Of a stretch of DNA of 64,000 nucleotides, positions 23,450-32,236 are shown piece after piece. The notes below the pieces were generated by a model. It saw nothing but the letters and a program-made list of their open reading frames with translations. It had not been told where the DNA came from and did no database searches. Position 1 is the first letter of the stretch. Each line of letters begins with the position of its first letter. Made by a program: the position numbers and the translations under genes. Source of the DNA: Sulfurovum sp. (lineage in GTDB: Bacteria; Campylobacterota; Campylobacteria; Campylobacterales; Sulfurovaceae); contig JAGXFO010000002.1 in assembly GCA_024637255.1 (NCBI GenBank), positions 24,418-88,417 of the forward strand. Reading direction: 5' to 3'.

Positions 23450-24091
23450 TTATCTATTTTTATGAATTACTACCATGTTTTTCTGATTATCTCCCACAAG
23501 CGTACACCCAAACGCTTCGCATAACACCTTAAATGTTTTTGCTGTAAAAAAGACGATGTGCGTAGGGTCTTGGTGATAATACCATTGTTCGAAATTCCCT
23601 CTATCATTGGGATGAAATTGTGTCTGCAGTGCCAGATAGCCGCCCTCTTCCAGTCGTTCCAACAAGCTTTGAAATACTTCTTTTGGCTGATGTAAATGCT
23701 CAAAAACTTCTGTTGCAACTATCAATTCATACTTTCTGTTGCCAACAAGTGTGTCAGGATGATAGATGGGATCATAATAGTCACACCTTATACCCTCTTT
23801 TTCTAACATGTTAGCCAACAGAGAACTTGTACCACAACCAAAATCCAAAGCTGTTTTAGGCTGTCCCGCCAACGGTAAAGCAAAGTCTAAAAAACGCTGA
23901 AAATAAGCTTGATAACCTGTATCCTCCTCGTCATTCCGATGAAGATTATAACGTTCTTTTTGTGTAGCAAAATCCTGATAGTATTCTGGAGATTTAAATA
24001 TATACTCACAATTTACACATTGATAATACCTGATGTTTGTTTTGTGATCCACAAAAGAAAAAGTTTTTTGATTACAGATATGACAGTCCAT
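23450..24091 (-). CDS. SAM-dependent methyltransferase with N-terminal zinc ribbon
   Basis: A 213-residue protein. The N-terminus holds two CxxC pairs (MDCHIC and YQCVNCEYIF) typical of the zinc ribbon in 'methyltransferase/zinc-ribbon' proteins. The middle carries motif I ALDFGCGTSSLLANML (about 80), motif II EVFEHLHQPKEVF and EGGYLALQTQ. Such proteins are often in surface sugar or lipid modification loci, but neither neighbour supports that here. Substrate unknown. Confidence 0.85.
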   Translation of the reverse strand: MDCHICNQKTFSFVDHKTNIRYYQCVNCEYIFKSPEYYQDFATQKERYNLHRNDEEDTGYQAYFQRFLDFALPLAGQPKTALDFGCGTSSLLANMLEKEGIRCDYYDPIYHPDTLVGNRKYELIVATEVFEHLHQPKEVFQSLLERLEEGGYLALQTQFHPNDRGNFEQWYYHQDPTHIVFFTAKTFKVLCEAFGCTLVGDNQKNMVVIHKNR

Positions 24092-24155
24092 TTCACCCCT
24101 TTAAAACGATTGTTATGTTACTATTTAATCTATTAATGCAAGGAATAATTTAGAA

Positions 24156-25253
24156 ATGAAAAGAAGAGATTTTATAGCCAGCACAGCCATTGGCGTTACA
24201 GCTTTAGCACTGAGTGGATGCCACAGGGCTGAAGAAAAGACACAGAGTGGTTCTGCTAGCATTAGCAGAGGTAAAAAAGTCACGTTAAAACTTGCTACCT
24301 CATGGCCTGCACACTTTCCTATTATGGGCACAGGTGTAGACAATTTTGCCAAACGCTGTTTTGAGCTCAGCGGAGGAAGCCTTGAGATAAAAGTCTACGC
24401 TAAAAACATCCTTGTGCCCGCGCTCCAAGTATTTGATGCTACTTCTGCAGCGCAGATAGATGCCTTTCATTCAGGTGTATACTACTGGAAAGGCAAAAAC
24501 CCTGCATTTTCTATTTTTGGCGGAATGCCTCTAGGACTTATCAGTGAAGAGATGATTACTTGGATGAAGTTTGGCGGAGGGTATGAACTTTGGCGCGAAA
24601 TGTACGCAAAATTTAACCTCTATCCTCTTATAGGCGGAACCACAGGGCCCCAAATGGGAGGGTGGTTCAAAAAAGAGATCAACTCTCTTGCTGATCTCAA
24701 AGGTCTAAAGATGCGTATTCCAGGTCTTGCTGGAGAGATCATGAAGAAACTTGGTGTGAATCCCGTACTGTTGCCTGCTGGGGAGATATATACTTCACTC
24801 GAACGTGGCACCATTGATGCTACCGAATGGGTAGGGCCTGCACTTGACAACATGATGGGCTTTGCAAAAGCAGCACCCTACTACTATACGGGATGGCATG
24901 AGCCGGGCTCTATACTTGAGATTACTTTCAATAAAGCCAGATGGGAGAAGTTAAGCAGTGAACATCAAGCCATCATCACCGCAGCAAGCGAGGAGATGAC
25001 AAGCAATATGCTTCAAGAGTTCCGCTACAAAAATGCCAAAGCCCTACAGGAACTCCCCAAAAATGTACAGATAAAAACATTTCCCAAAGAGATGATGGAT
25101 GCTGCAAAAATAGCCCTTCATGAAGTACTTGAAGAAGAAAGCTCCAGGAGTGATGATTTTAAACGCGCATTGAAGAGTTATGAGGATTTTGTAAAGCTGA
25201 ATAAGCCCTGGGATGACATCAGCACTAAGAACTTTTTAAATATTAGAGGGTAA
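24156..25253 (+). CDS. TRAP transporter substrate-binding protein (orphan DctP type)
   Basis: A 365-residue periplasmic binding protein. The N-terminus MKRRDFIASTAIGVTALALS has a twin-arginine pair and is followed by GC (lipobox LSGC), so it is probably exported by Tat and lipidated. The body has the DctP/TAXI-like pattern (LATSWPAHFPIMGTG, GLKMRIPGLAGEIMKKLG, ERGTIDATEWVGP). The ERGTIDATEWVGP block is typical of the family that binds organic acids, with the usual ligand arginine in MRIPG. No DctQ or DctM membrane genes are near, so the partner permease must be elsewhere. Confidence 0.88.
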   Translation: MKRRDFIASTAIGVTALALSGCHRAEEKTQSGSASISRGKKVTLKLATSWPAHFPIMGTGVDNFAKRCFELSGGSLEIKVYAKNILVPALQVFDATSAAQIDAFHSGVYYWKGKNPAFSIFGGMPLGLISEEMITWMKFGGGYELWREMYAKFNLYPLIGGTTGPQMGGWFKKEINSLADLKGLKMRIPGLAGEIMKKLGVNPVLLPAGEIYTSLERGTIDATEWVGPALDNMMGFAKAAPYYYTGWHEPGSILEITFNKARWEKLSSEHQAIITAASEEMTSNMLQEFRYKNAKALQELPKNVQIKTFPKEMMDAAKIALHEVLEEESSRSDDFKRALKSYEDFVKLNKPWDDISTKNFLNIRG

Positions 25254-25307
25254 TTTTGTATGTCAGAGTGTACTCTTGCAATGTTAATCAGCTGCGAATT
25301 CAACCTG

Positions 25308-26246
25308 TCAATACTTCTTGTTTGTGTGCTCCAATAAATCTTTTTCACTTAATTCAGCCATAAGTCCAGTCAAGTTCTTCAGAGAAAAAAGTTGCAATTT
25401 TTCCCCTTTTTCTTTTTTGAGCTCAGAGGAAAATTTGTTTTTAGAAAAGATGACAAATGTATCTACATCAAGTTGTGCCTGAGCGCATTTTTCTTTTAAC
25501 TTTGTGAGTTCACTTTTATTGGCTTTTGACTTTGCATACTTTGTTGCACCTGCTATCATTTCACCGGATTTTCTTTTTATTAAAATGTCTATCTCGACAT
25601 TTTTATCCCAATACGCACCTATACTGATTATAGGATCGCCTTCAAAAGCATCTTTAAAACTCTTTTTGAGCATTTCCAAAACCAATTGTCCATAAATAAG
25701 CTCAGAAAATCCTGCCTTGATTTGAGACCAGTGTTCTTTCATCTCTGTATAGTCACCCTCTTTTATGCCCTTATAGTAAGGAGAAATGCAAGAAAACCAA
25801 AAACGCATAAAGGGTTGGGTGAACAGTAATTTGTCAGAGTTTCCCTCTTCTTCTTTTATGGGTTTTTCAACAGATTTATCAAAAATCAAAAGGTCACTTT
25901 TAATAAGCCAATCTATGGCCTCTTCCCCCTCTTCTCTCTTCACATTCGCTTTTTTAAATGCAGAATGTTCTCGTCTATCTCCAGAAGCAAGAGCAGAAAG
26001 AAGCGAATGGTAAATGGGTTTACTCTTTGTAGTGTGTGCAATATCTCCATGTATATATCTGTAATTTTTAAGCACTTTTTCTTCTATAAGTTCTTCGATA
26101 GATTTTGAAAAGTCAACCTTCCAACCCATACCGCCAAAAACTGCAAAATATTCTACAGCCTCTTCAAAATCAGTAGCAGTATTTTGGAAACAAAAAGAGC
26201 GGAATTCTTCCAATAGTGTAGGATGCTTTGTTGGTTTATTGGACAT
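25308..26246 (-). CDS. DUF234 protein lacking the ATPase domain
   Basis: A 312-residue protein. It corresponds to the C-terminal half of archaeal-type AAA ATPase/DUF234 proteins: a winged-helix region (KPIYHSLLSALASG, then EEAIDWLIKSDLLIF) and a nuclease-like fold (VEIDILIKRKSGEMIAGATK). In that fold the usual G-E-C-K motif of PD-(D/E)xK members reads G-A-T-K, so the catalytic glutamate is absent. There is no P-loop anywhere. Stand-alone DUF234 proteins of this length occur in Campylobacterota. Function unknown. Confidence 0.75.
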   Translation of the reverse strand: MSNKPTKHPTLLEEFRSFCFQNTATDFEEAVEYFAVFGGMGWKVDFSKSIEELIEEKVLKNYRYIHGDIAHTTKSKPIYHSLLSALASGDRREHSAFKKANVKREEGEEAIDWLIKSDLLIFDKSVEKPIKEEEGNSDKLLFTQPFMRFWFSCISPYYKGIKEGDYTEMKEHWSQIKAGFSELIYGQLVLEMLKKSFKDAFEGDPIISIGAYWDKNVEIDILIKRKSGEMIAGATKYAKSKANKSELTKLKEKCAQAQLDVDTFVIFSKNKFSSELKKEKGEKLQLFSLKNLTGLMAELSEKDLLEHTNKKY

Positions 26247-26472
26247 AAGACGGACCCTTGATTTAATTTATAGATTATACCAAAGATGGCATTACAAACC
26301 CCACTTCATTTGTGTCATATTTTTACACAGTATCTATAGCGTTTATGAAGATTGTATTTTTATTATTTGTAAGAAGATGTAGAACTAAAAATAAGCCAAA
26401 AAAATACTGCCATATGGACAACAATATTATATATATATTTTATCTTAGTAGAGACAAAATGAGAAAATTTGG

Positions 26473-26478
26473 TATAAT
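26473..26478 (+). promoter_or_regulatory. -10 element directly before the bpt start
   Basis: TATAAT (26473-26478) ends only seven bases before the preferred bpt ATG at 26486. If it is the -10 element, transcription would start at about the ATG itself and the message would be leaderless. Confidence 0.4.
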
Positions 26479-26485
26479 TACAATT

Positions 26486-27256
26486 ATGAATAATAAAAAT
26501 GACTTAGAACTTCTTATCCCAAAATCAATAGATTACTCCAAGAATGACCACGAGTGTGCCTACATTCCTGGCAGAAGAACAAGAATGAACTACAAACAAG
26601 TTGAAGTTGTCTCTAAAACATTTGCTACTGCCGTAGTTCAAAGAGGCTGGAGACGTTACGGTAGGAGCTTTGTTTATCCTGTATGTTTTGGTTGCATTGA
26701 GTGTAAAAGTCTGCGTATAAATGTTACAAACTACAAATACTCAAAATCTCATCGAAAAGCTATAAACAGAAACGAAGAGACTAAAATTGTCATCCAAGAA
26801 CCAACGATTACCCAAGCACACATAGACCTTTACAACAAATATCATGCTTACAAAGACGAGAGAGACGGCTGGGACCACCAGGATATTAGTAGGCAAGAGT
26901 ATTATGAAAACTTTGTAGATGGCGCACATGACTTCGGCAAAGAACTGCTCTACTTTATTGATGACAAGCTTGTATGTATTGACCTTATTGACATTTTAGA
27001 TGATGGTATCAGTTCTGTCTACTGCTACTATGATCCGGATTATCCAAGATTTTCTTTAGGCACCTACTCTTTGCTTTATGAAATCAAACTTGCAGAAATG
27101 CTGGGACTTGAATGGGTCTATCTTGGCTATTGGGTTGAGGGATGCAAGGCTTTCAAATACAAAGAAAATTTTCAACCCATGGAGATACTCGAAGGCTACC
27201 CTCGTATCTTTGAAAAACCAGAATGGAAACCTTGGATACCTAGTACCCAAGCATAA
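26486..27256 (+). CDS. bpt: Aspartate/glutamate leucyltransferase (N-end rule)
   Basis: A 256-residue protein of the Ate/Bpt family: CAYIPGRRTRMNYKQV near the N-terminus (CSYLP-type block), the cysteine pair CFGCIECKSLRI, RKAINRNEE, and near the C-terminus LGTYSLLYEI, LGYWVEGCKAFKYKENFQP. Bpt adds leucine to N-terminal Asp or Glu so the protein is taken by ClpS/ClpAP. The frame is open from 26312, but the added leader is not family-like, so ATG 26486 is taken. An alternative ATG at 26459 (MRKFG) lies over the -10 element. Confidence 0.92.
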   Translation: MNNKNDLELLIPKSIDYSKNDHECAYIPGRRTRMNYKQVEVVSKTFATAVVQRGWRRYGRSFVYPVCFGCIECKSLRINVTNYKYSKSHRKAINRNEETKIVIQEPTITQAHIDLYNKYHAYKDERDGWDHQDISRQEYYENFVDGAHDFGKELLYFIDDKLVCIDLIDILDDGISSVYCYYDPDYPRFSLGTYSLLYEIKLAEMLGLEWVYLGYWVEGCKAFKYKENFQPMEILEGYPRIFEKPEWKPWIPSTQA

Positions 27257-27336
27257 AACTGTTTAGTTTTTTGCTTGTTTAATTATGTACTTCTTTTTAT
27301 AAGTGGCATTAAAGCTTCATAAGCTAATATGACCTT

Positions 27337-28767
27337 ATGAAATTAAACGAATTAAAACTAACAAATCCCTATCTGAAACTGTCCGCTGAATGCCACGACA
27401 GAGTCGCACCGAGTCCTCTTATAAAACCTCACCTCATACATGCCAACAAAGATGTAGCCAAAATGCTTGGTATTGATGAAAATGAACTTCAAACTGAAGA
27501 TTTTGTGAAGTTTATCAATGGTGAATATACCCATGAAAGCTCAGACACTTTTGCCATGTGCTATGCAGGGCATCAGTTTGGACATTTTGTGCCCAGGCTC
27601 GGAGATGGCAGAGCAATCAATATAGGCACTATAGACAAATATCATTTGCAGTTAAAAGGTGCAGGAATTACGGAATACTCACGTGCTGGCGATGGGCGTG
27701 CAGTACTTCGCTCAAGCATAAGAGAATACCTTATGAGCGAGGCAATGCAGGGCCTTAGCATCCCTACAACACTCTGTTTAGGTCTCATAGGGTCCCAGCA
27801 TGATGTAAGACGTGAACAAATAGAAAAAGGTGCTATTGTTTGCCGCGTGAGTTCCTCCTGGGTTCGCTTTGGTACCTTTGAATATTTTGCACATCAAGGG
27901 ATGTTTGAAGAACTTAAGGCCTTGGCTGACTATGTCATTGATGAAAATTTTCCGCACATTAATGGTAAGGAAGACCGTTATACGCTGCTCTTTAATGAAG
28001 TGATGGTCATCACTGCCAGACTGATGGCACAATGGATGTCTGTTGGCTTTAATCATGGCGTAATGAACACAGATAACATGTCTATAGCCGGATTTACTAT
28101 GGACTATGGACCTTACGCATTTTTAGATGACTTTCGGCATGAAAATATATGCAATCATACAGATATAGATGGACGCTACAGTTTTGCAAATCAACCCAAT
28201 ATAGCCAAGTGGAATCTAAAATCACTCATGATGGCACTTAGCCCTTTAACTGCTATGGAAAAAATGGAAAAAATTTTAGCCATTTACGATAAAGTTTATA
28301 TGAGGTATTTTCACTACTATATGTGCAAAAAACTTGGTCTCGAAGGTACAGTAGAGGGCGATCCGGAACTCATAGAGGACATGCTCGATATGTTAGAAAC
28401 GTTACATGTAGACTATACGCTCTTCTTTAGGACCTTGAGTCATTATGACGGAGATAGAAAGTCACTTCTGCGTACGGGGCTTTACCATGAACCAATGGAT
28501 GCATGGCTAGACCGATATGATGAACGTATCAGCCACATAGACAAAACAGTAAGAAAAAAACAAATGCTAGCTGCCAATCCAAAGTATGTTTTAAAAAACT
28601 ATATACTTCAAGAAGCCATAGATGCGGCAGGAAAAGGTGATTTTTCCGTAGTAGATGATCTGTTTAAAATTGCCCAAAATCCATTTGATGAGTACCCTGA
28701 ATTTGAAAGATGGGCAGAGGCAACACCAGAGGCATTTAAAAATAGAAGGCTCAGCTGCTCTTCTTGA
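27337..28767 (+). CDS. selO: Protein adenylyltransferase SelO (YdiU)
   Basis: A 476-residue pseudokinase-fold protein. Signatures: YAGHQFGHFVPRLGDGRAI (about 68), QLKGAGITEYSRAGDGRAVLR (two blocks around 105-125), REYLMSEAMQGLSIPTT, a later NTDNMSIAGFTMDYGPYAF (about 248) and KWNL. SelO transfers AMP to Ser, Thr or Tyr of other proteins and is linked to redox balance. Length is normal. The gene next to it codes a truncated hemoglobin, so both may respond to oxidative or nitrosative conditions; that link is inference. Confidence 0.94.
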   Translation: MKLNELKLTNPYLKLSAECHDRVAPSPLIKPHLIHANKDVAKMLGIDENELQTEDFVKFINGEYTHESSDTFAMCYAGHQFGHFVPRLGDGRAINIGTIDKYHLQLKGAGITEYSRAGDGRAVLRSSIREYLMSEAMQGLSIPTTLCLGLIGSQHDVRREQIEKGAIVCRVSSSWVRFGTFEYFAHQGMFEELKALADYVIDENFPHINGKEDRYTLLFNEVMVITARLMAQWMSVGFNHGVMNTDNMSIAGFTMDYGPYAFLDDFRHENICNHTDIDGRYSFANQPNIAKWNLKSLMMALSPLTAMEKMEKILAIYDKVYMRYFHYYMCKKLGLEGTVEGDPELIEDMLDMLETLHVDYTLFFRTLSHYDGDRKSLLRTGLYHEPMDAWLDRYDERISHIDKTVRKKQMLAANPKYVLKNYILQEAIDAAGKGDFSVVDDLFKIAQNPFDEYPEFERWAEATPEAFKNRRLSCSS

Positions 28768-28830
28768 TATTGGTCAATACTAAAATAGCATTATGCAGAT
28801 ATACTATTTCTCATTATAAAAGGAGAAAAT

Positions 28831-29217
28831 ATGCTTTCAGATACAGTAGATAGAGGTTCCATAGAAAGAATGGTACGTCAGTTTTATGCAATGGTTCTTG
28901 AGGATGATATTGTAGGACCATATTTTAAAAAAGCTTTAGGTGATGACCTAAAAAATGACAAATGGTATGAACATTTTAAAACCTTAGATAGCTTTTGGCT
29001 CATGATGATGACCGGTGAGCGTGGGTATATGGGTGACCCTTTTTTGCCACATGTATTTATAGGAGAACTTTATCCTGAAACCTTTGAACGTTGGCTAAAA
29101 ATTTTTAATGAAACAGTGCATCAGTTTTTTATTCCAGAGATTGCCCAAAAGTTTTATAAAAAAGGTGAGATGCTGGCCAAACAATTTATGGAAAACCTTG
29201 AGATAGAGGAAGAGTAG
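28831..29217 (+). CDS. Group III truncated hemoglobin
   Basis: A 128-residue single globin of the group III (trHbP) type found in Campylobacter (Ctb). Visible: VRQFYAMVLEDDIVGPYF helix A/B region, the distal region WYEHFKTLDSFWLMMM, the proximal histidine in LPHVFIGEL (about 73), and F-ERWLKIFNETV. It binds heme and ligands such as oxygen or nitric oxide in the cytosol; in Campylobacter the homolog moderates oxygen and NO effects. The ribosome site AAAGGAG is good. Confidence 0.93.
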   Translation: MLSDTVDRGSIERMVRQFYAMVLEDDIVGPYFKKALGDDLKNDKWYEHFKTLDSFWLMMMTGERGYMGDPFLPHVFIGELYPETFERWLKIFNETVHQFFIPEIAQKFYKKGEMLAKQFMENLEIEEE

Positions 29218-29311
29218 AGAAAATATCCTTCATTACCTTGATGCATCATTTGAAAATAAATCTTAGGATTTAGCTGTCCCAAAAATTCAGGCCATTGTAA
29301 ATAAAAAATAT

Positions 29312-30640
29312 TTACAATAAAATAATAGTCGCAAGACCAAGAAAGCTGAAAAAACCTACCACATCAGTTACCGTTGTTAAAATGACTGTACTTCCAATTG
29401 CCGGATCCAAATTTAACTTTTTAAGCATTAATGGCACCAGCGATCCAAAAAAACCAGCACTTAACAAATTGATGAGCATTGAAAGTGCAATCACAACACC
29501 CAGCATTGCTTTGTCAAACCAGACTGAAGCTATCATGCCCATAATAATTGCGAACAATATTCCATTCACAACTGAAATGGATACCTCTTTTTTTATCATA
29601 TGCAAAGCATTATCTTTACTAATATTACCAAGAGTAAGTTGCCGTACCACTACCGTTAGGCTTTGTGTGCCAGCATTGCCACCCATTGAAGCCACTATGG
29701 GCATTAAAATAGCCAAAGCCACAAAACTCTGAAGTGTCTCTTCGAAAAGTGAGATGACCAGTGAAGCAGCAATGGCCGTTAAGAGATTGAGGCTCAGCCA
29801 AATAGCCCGGGAGACCCCTGATTTAACGATATCTTCTGCTTCTTCAGTATCGTCATCTACACCTGCAAGGTGATACATTTGATCGGTTGCCTGCACATTT
29901 ATAATGTCATAAATATCATCAGAGGTAATGCGGCCCAAAAGAATTCCGCTTTCATTGACAATGGGCATGGTATCCAGATCATATTCTCTAAATTTTTGTA
30001 CAACATTTTCAATTTTTTCGTTAGCACAGGAAGCAATGAATCGAAATTCTTTTGAATCGGCTTCAATATTTTCACGAAGTGTCTTCTGAAAGTCAAAAGT
30101 CAGAAGATGATCGAGTCCAATGCCATAATGTAGTTTCTTATCTTTGTCTGTCACAAAAAGATAGTGGATATTCTCAAGCTGATTAAGTTTACGCAGATCT
30201 GCAAAATCTCTAATAACATCATACACATTCTGATCAAGACCAGCGGTATAAACCTCTGTTTGCATATAAGCACCGGCCTCATCTTCTTTATACTGCTTAA
30301 GATGCAAGATATTTTCTTGCGTATTCTTACTAAGTTGACTGAAAACAGCCTGGGCAACTTTATCGTTAACCTCTTCAAGATCTTGCATAAAGTCTGTCTG
30401 GTCGTCACTTTCTAGCTCATTGACAGCAATGGCAAGTTCTTGTGCCGTAAAAGAATTAACGATATATGAAAAATACCTGCTAGGGAGTTGTAGCGCCACA
30501 TCGCCGATCATCTCTTTTGGAATGATTTGAATCGCTGCATTAAAACTTGTTTTGTTTAAAGATTTTAATAATTTTGCAATTTCAGAGGGGTGAAGATCTT
30601 TTATTTTATGTATATCTAAATAGGTCGCCAAATCGTTCAT
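29312..30640 (-). CDS. mgtE: Magnesium transporter MgtE
   Basis: A 442-residue protein with the full MgtE layout: N-terminal superhelical domain (about 1-125), two CBS domains (about 130-255), a connecting helix, and five membrane helices at about 280-440 with the pore motif PIVASMGGNAGTQSL. It imports magnesium and is gated by cytosolic magnesium bound between the N and CBS domains. The ATG lies after a short leader with GGAGG. It is placed downstream of putP on the same strand but with a 100-base gap, so it may be transcribed separately. Confidence 0.96.
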   Translation of the reverse strand: MNDLATYLDIHKIKDLHPSEIAKLLKSLNKTSFNAAIQIIPKEMIGDVALQLPSRYFSYIVNSFTAQELAIAVNELESDDQTDFMQDLEEVNDKVAQAVFSQLSKNTQENILHLKQYKEDEAGAYMQTEVYTAGLDQNVYDVIRDFADLRKLNQLENIHYLFVTDKDKKLHYGIGLDHLLTFDFQKTLRENIEADSKEFRFIASCANEKIENVVQKFREYDLDTMPIVNESGILLGRITSDDIYDIINVQATDQMYHLAGVDDDTEEAEDIVKSGVSRAIWLSLNLLTAIAASLVISLFEETLQSFVALAILMPIVASMGGNAGTQSLTVVVRQLTLGNISKDNALHMIKKEVSISVVNGILFAIIMGMIASVWFDKAMLGVVIALSMLINLLSAGFFGSLVPLMLKKLNLDPAIGSTVILTTVTDVVGFFSFLGLATIILL

Positions 30641-30744
30641 AAGCTACCTCCTTGTTTTATTATATTTTATAGTATTACAATACAACTTAGATACGGTAAG
30701 GTTTCAACTCTTCTAGCGTGTTAGTCAAGCTGCGCCTTATTTTT

Positions 30745-32226
30745 TTATAATGATTTTTTATTTTCCAGTTTTGACTTTACTTGGTCAAATTCAGCACATA
30801 TCTCTTTTGATGTTTGTGGATATAGTTTACTGTGCAATGCTATGGCGAGCCAGGCAAATACAAAACCTGGAAGAAGTTCATAGATATCAAAAATCCCTCC
30901 CTCTAGCTGCTTCCACACAATTACAACAATACTACCTGTAAGCATACCTGCCATGGCACCATATTTGCTAATGTTACGACTATAAAGCGAAAGAATGATC
31001 AATGGTCCAAATGCCGCGCCAAAACCTGCCCATGCATAGGATACAAGCTTTAATACACTTGAGTTTTGATCGGTAGAGAGATACCATGCTATCACTGCAA
31101 TGATGATAACTGTCATACGCCCTACCCAAACCAATTCTTTATTCGAAGCATTTTTTCTCAATAAAGCATGATAAATATCACGTGTCAATACCGAAGAAGA
31201 GACAAGCAATTGTGAATCAATCGTACTCATAATGGCTGCCAGGATCGCTGCCAATAAAAATCCGGCAATCCAGGGATTAAATACCAGCTGAGAGAGTGAG
31301 ATGAAGATTTTTTCACTGTCTTGCAGGTCGATACCATTCCCTATGACATACGCAAAACCAAAAAAACCTACGCTGAGTGAACCAATAATAGACAGGAACA
31401 TCCAGCTCATACCGATGATTTTGGCACGTTTTATCTCGTCTTGATGACGAATCGACATAAATCGTACCAAAATATGAGGCTGGCCAAAATAGCCAAGCCC
31501 CCAAGCCAAAAGAGAAATGATAGTGATCACAGAACCGCCACTTACAATATCCAAATGGGTAGGATCTGCTTTTCCAATGATGCTCAGAGCTTGCTCTACA
31601 CCACCCAGTTCAAAAAGAACGACGATAGGAGTTACGACCAAAGCCAGCATCATTAGGATTCCCTGAACAAAATCAGTCCAACTTACTGCATTGTAACCAC
31701 CCAAAAAGGTGTAAGAGACGATAATAATACTCCCCACCCACAATGCAGTTGCATAGTCAAGGTTAAAGGTGGCTTCAAAAAGCTTAGCACCCCCAACCAG
31801 TCCGGATGATGTATAGAGTGTATAAAAAAGTAAAATAACAATGGCCGTAATAATACGGATCATATTACTGTCATCTTTAAAACGTTCTGAAAAATAGTCA
31901 GGTATAGTAATGGCATCATTCAGATGATGTGTATAAACACGAAGCGGTTTAGCTACATAATGCCAATTCATATAGGCACCTGCTAAAAGACCTAGTGCTA
32001 TCCAAGCACCAGCCAAACCGTCAGTGTACATCATGCCTGGAAGTCCAAGCAAGAGCCAACCGCTCATATCAGATGCACCGGCACTTAGTGCAGTTACTCC
32101 AGGTCCTAAACCACGACCCCCAAGAACGTAGTCGCTTAGACTGTTCGTCTGAAAGTAAAAGTAAAATCCGATTGCGACCATAATGGCCATATATACTACA
32201 AATGATATTAATACTGGTGTTTCCAT
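30745..32226 (-). CDS. putP: Sodium/proline symporter PutP
   Basis: A 493-residue member of the solute:sodium symporter family with about 13 membrane helices. Family text includes NSLSDYVLGGRGLGPGVTAL near the N-terminus, SAGASDMSGWLLLGLPG (sodium and substrate site), the YPTFLGGYNAVSWTDFVQG-type block (here YTFLGGYNAVSWTDFVQG) and AAIMSTIDSQLLVSSSVL. It takes up proline with sodium. The ATG at 32226 is chosen because the open frame beyond it overlaps putA without a ribosome site. It lies ten bases after the putA stop, which fixes its substrate with good confidence. Confidence 0.95.
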   Translation of the reverse strand: METPVLISFVVYMAIMVAIGFYFYFQTNSLSDYVLGGRGLGPGVTALSAGASDMSGWLLLGLPGMMYTDGLAGAWIALGLLAGAYMNWHYVAKPLRVYTHHLNDAITIPDYFSERFKDDSNMIRIITAIVILLFYTLYTSSGLVGGAKLFEATFNLDYATALWVGSIIIVSYTFLGGYNAVSWTDFVQGILMMLALVVTPIVVLFELGGVEQALSIIGKADPTHLDIVSGGSVITIISLLAWGLGYFGQPHILVRFMSIRHQDEIKRAKIIGMSWMFLSIIGSLSVGFFGFAYVIGNGIDLQDSEKIFISLSQLVFNPWIAGFLLAAILAAIMSTIDSQLLVSSSVLTRDIYHALLRKNASNKELVWVGRMTVIIIAVIAWYLSTDQNSSVLKLVSYAWAGFGAAFGPLIILSLYSRNISKYGAMAGMLTGSIVVIVWKQLEGGIFDIYELLPGFVFAWLAIALHSKLYPQTSKEICAEFDQVKSKLENKKSL

Positions 32227-32236
32227 GTAATTTCCT

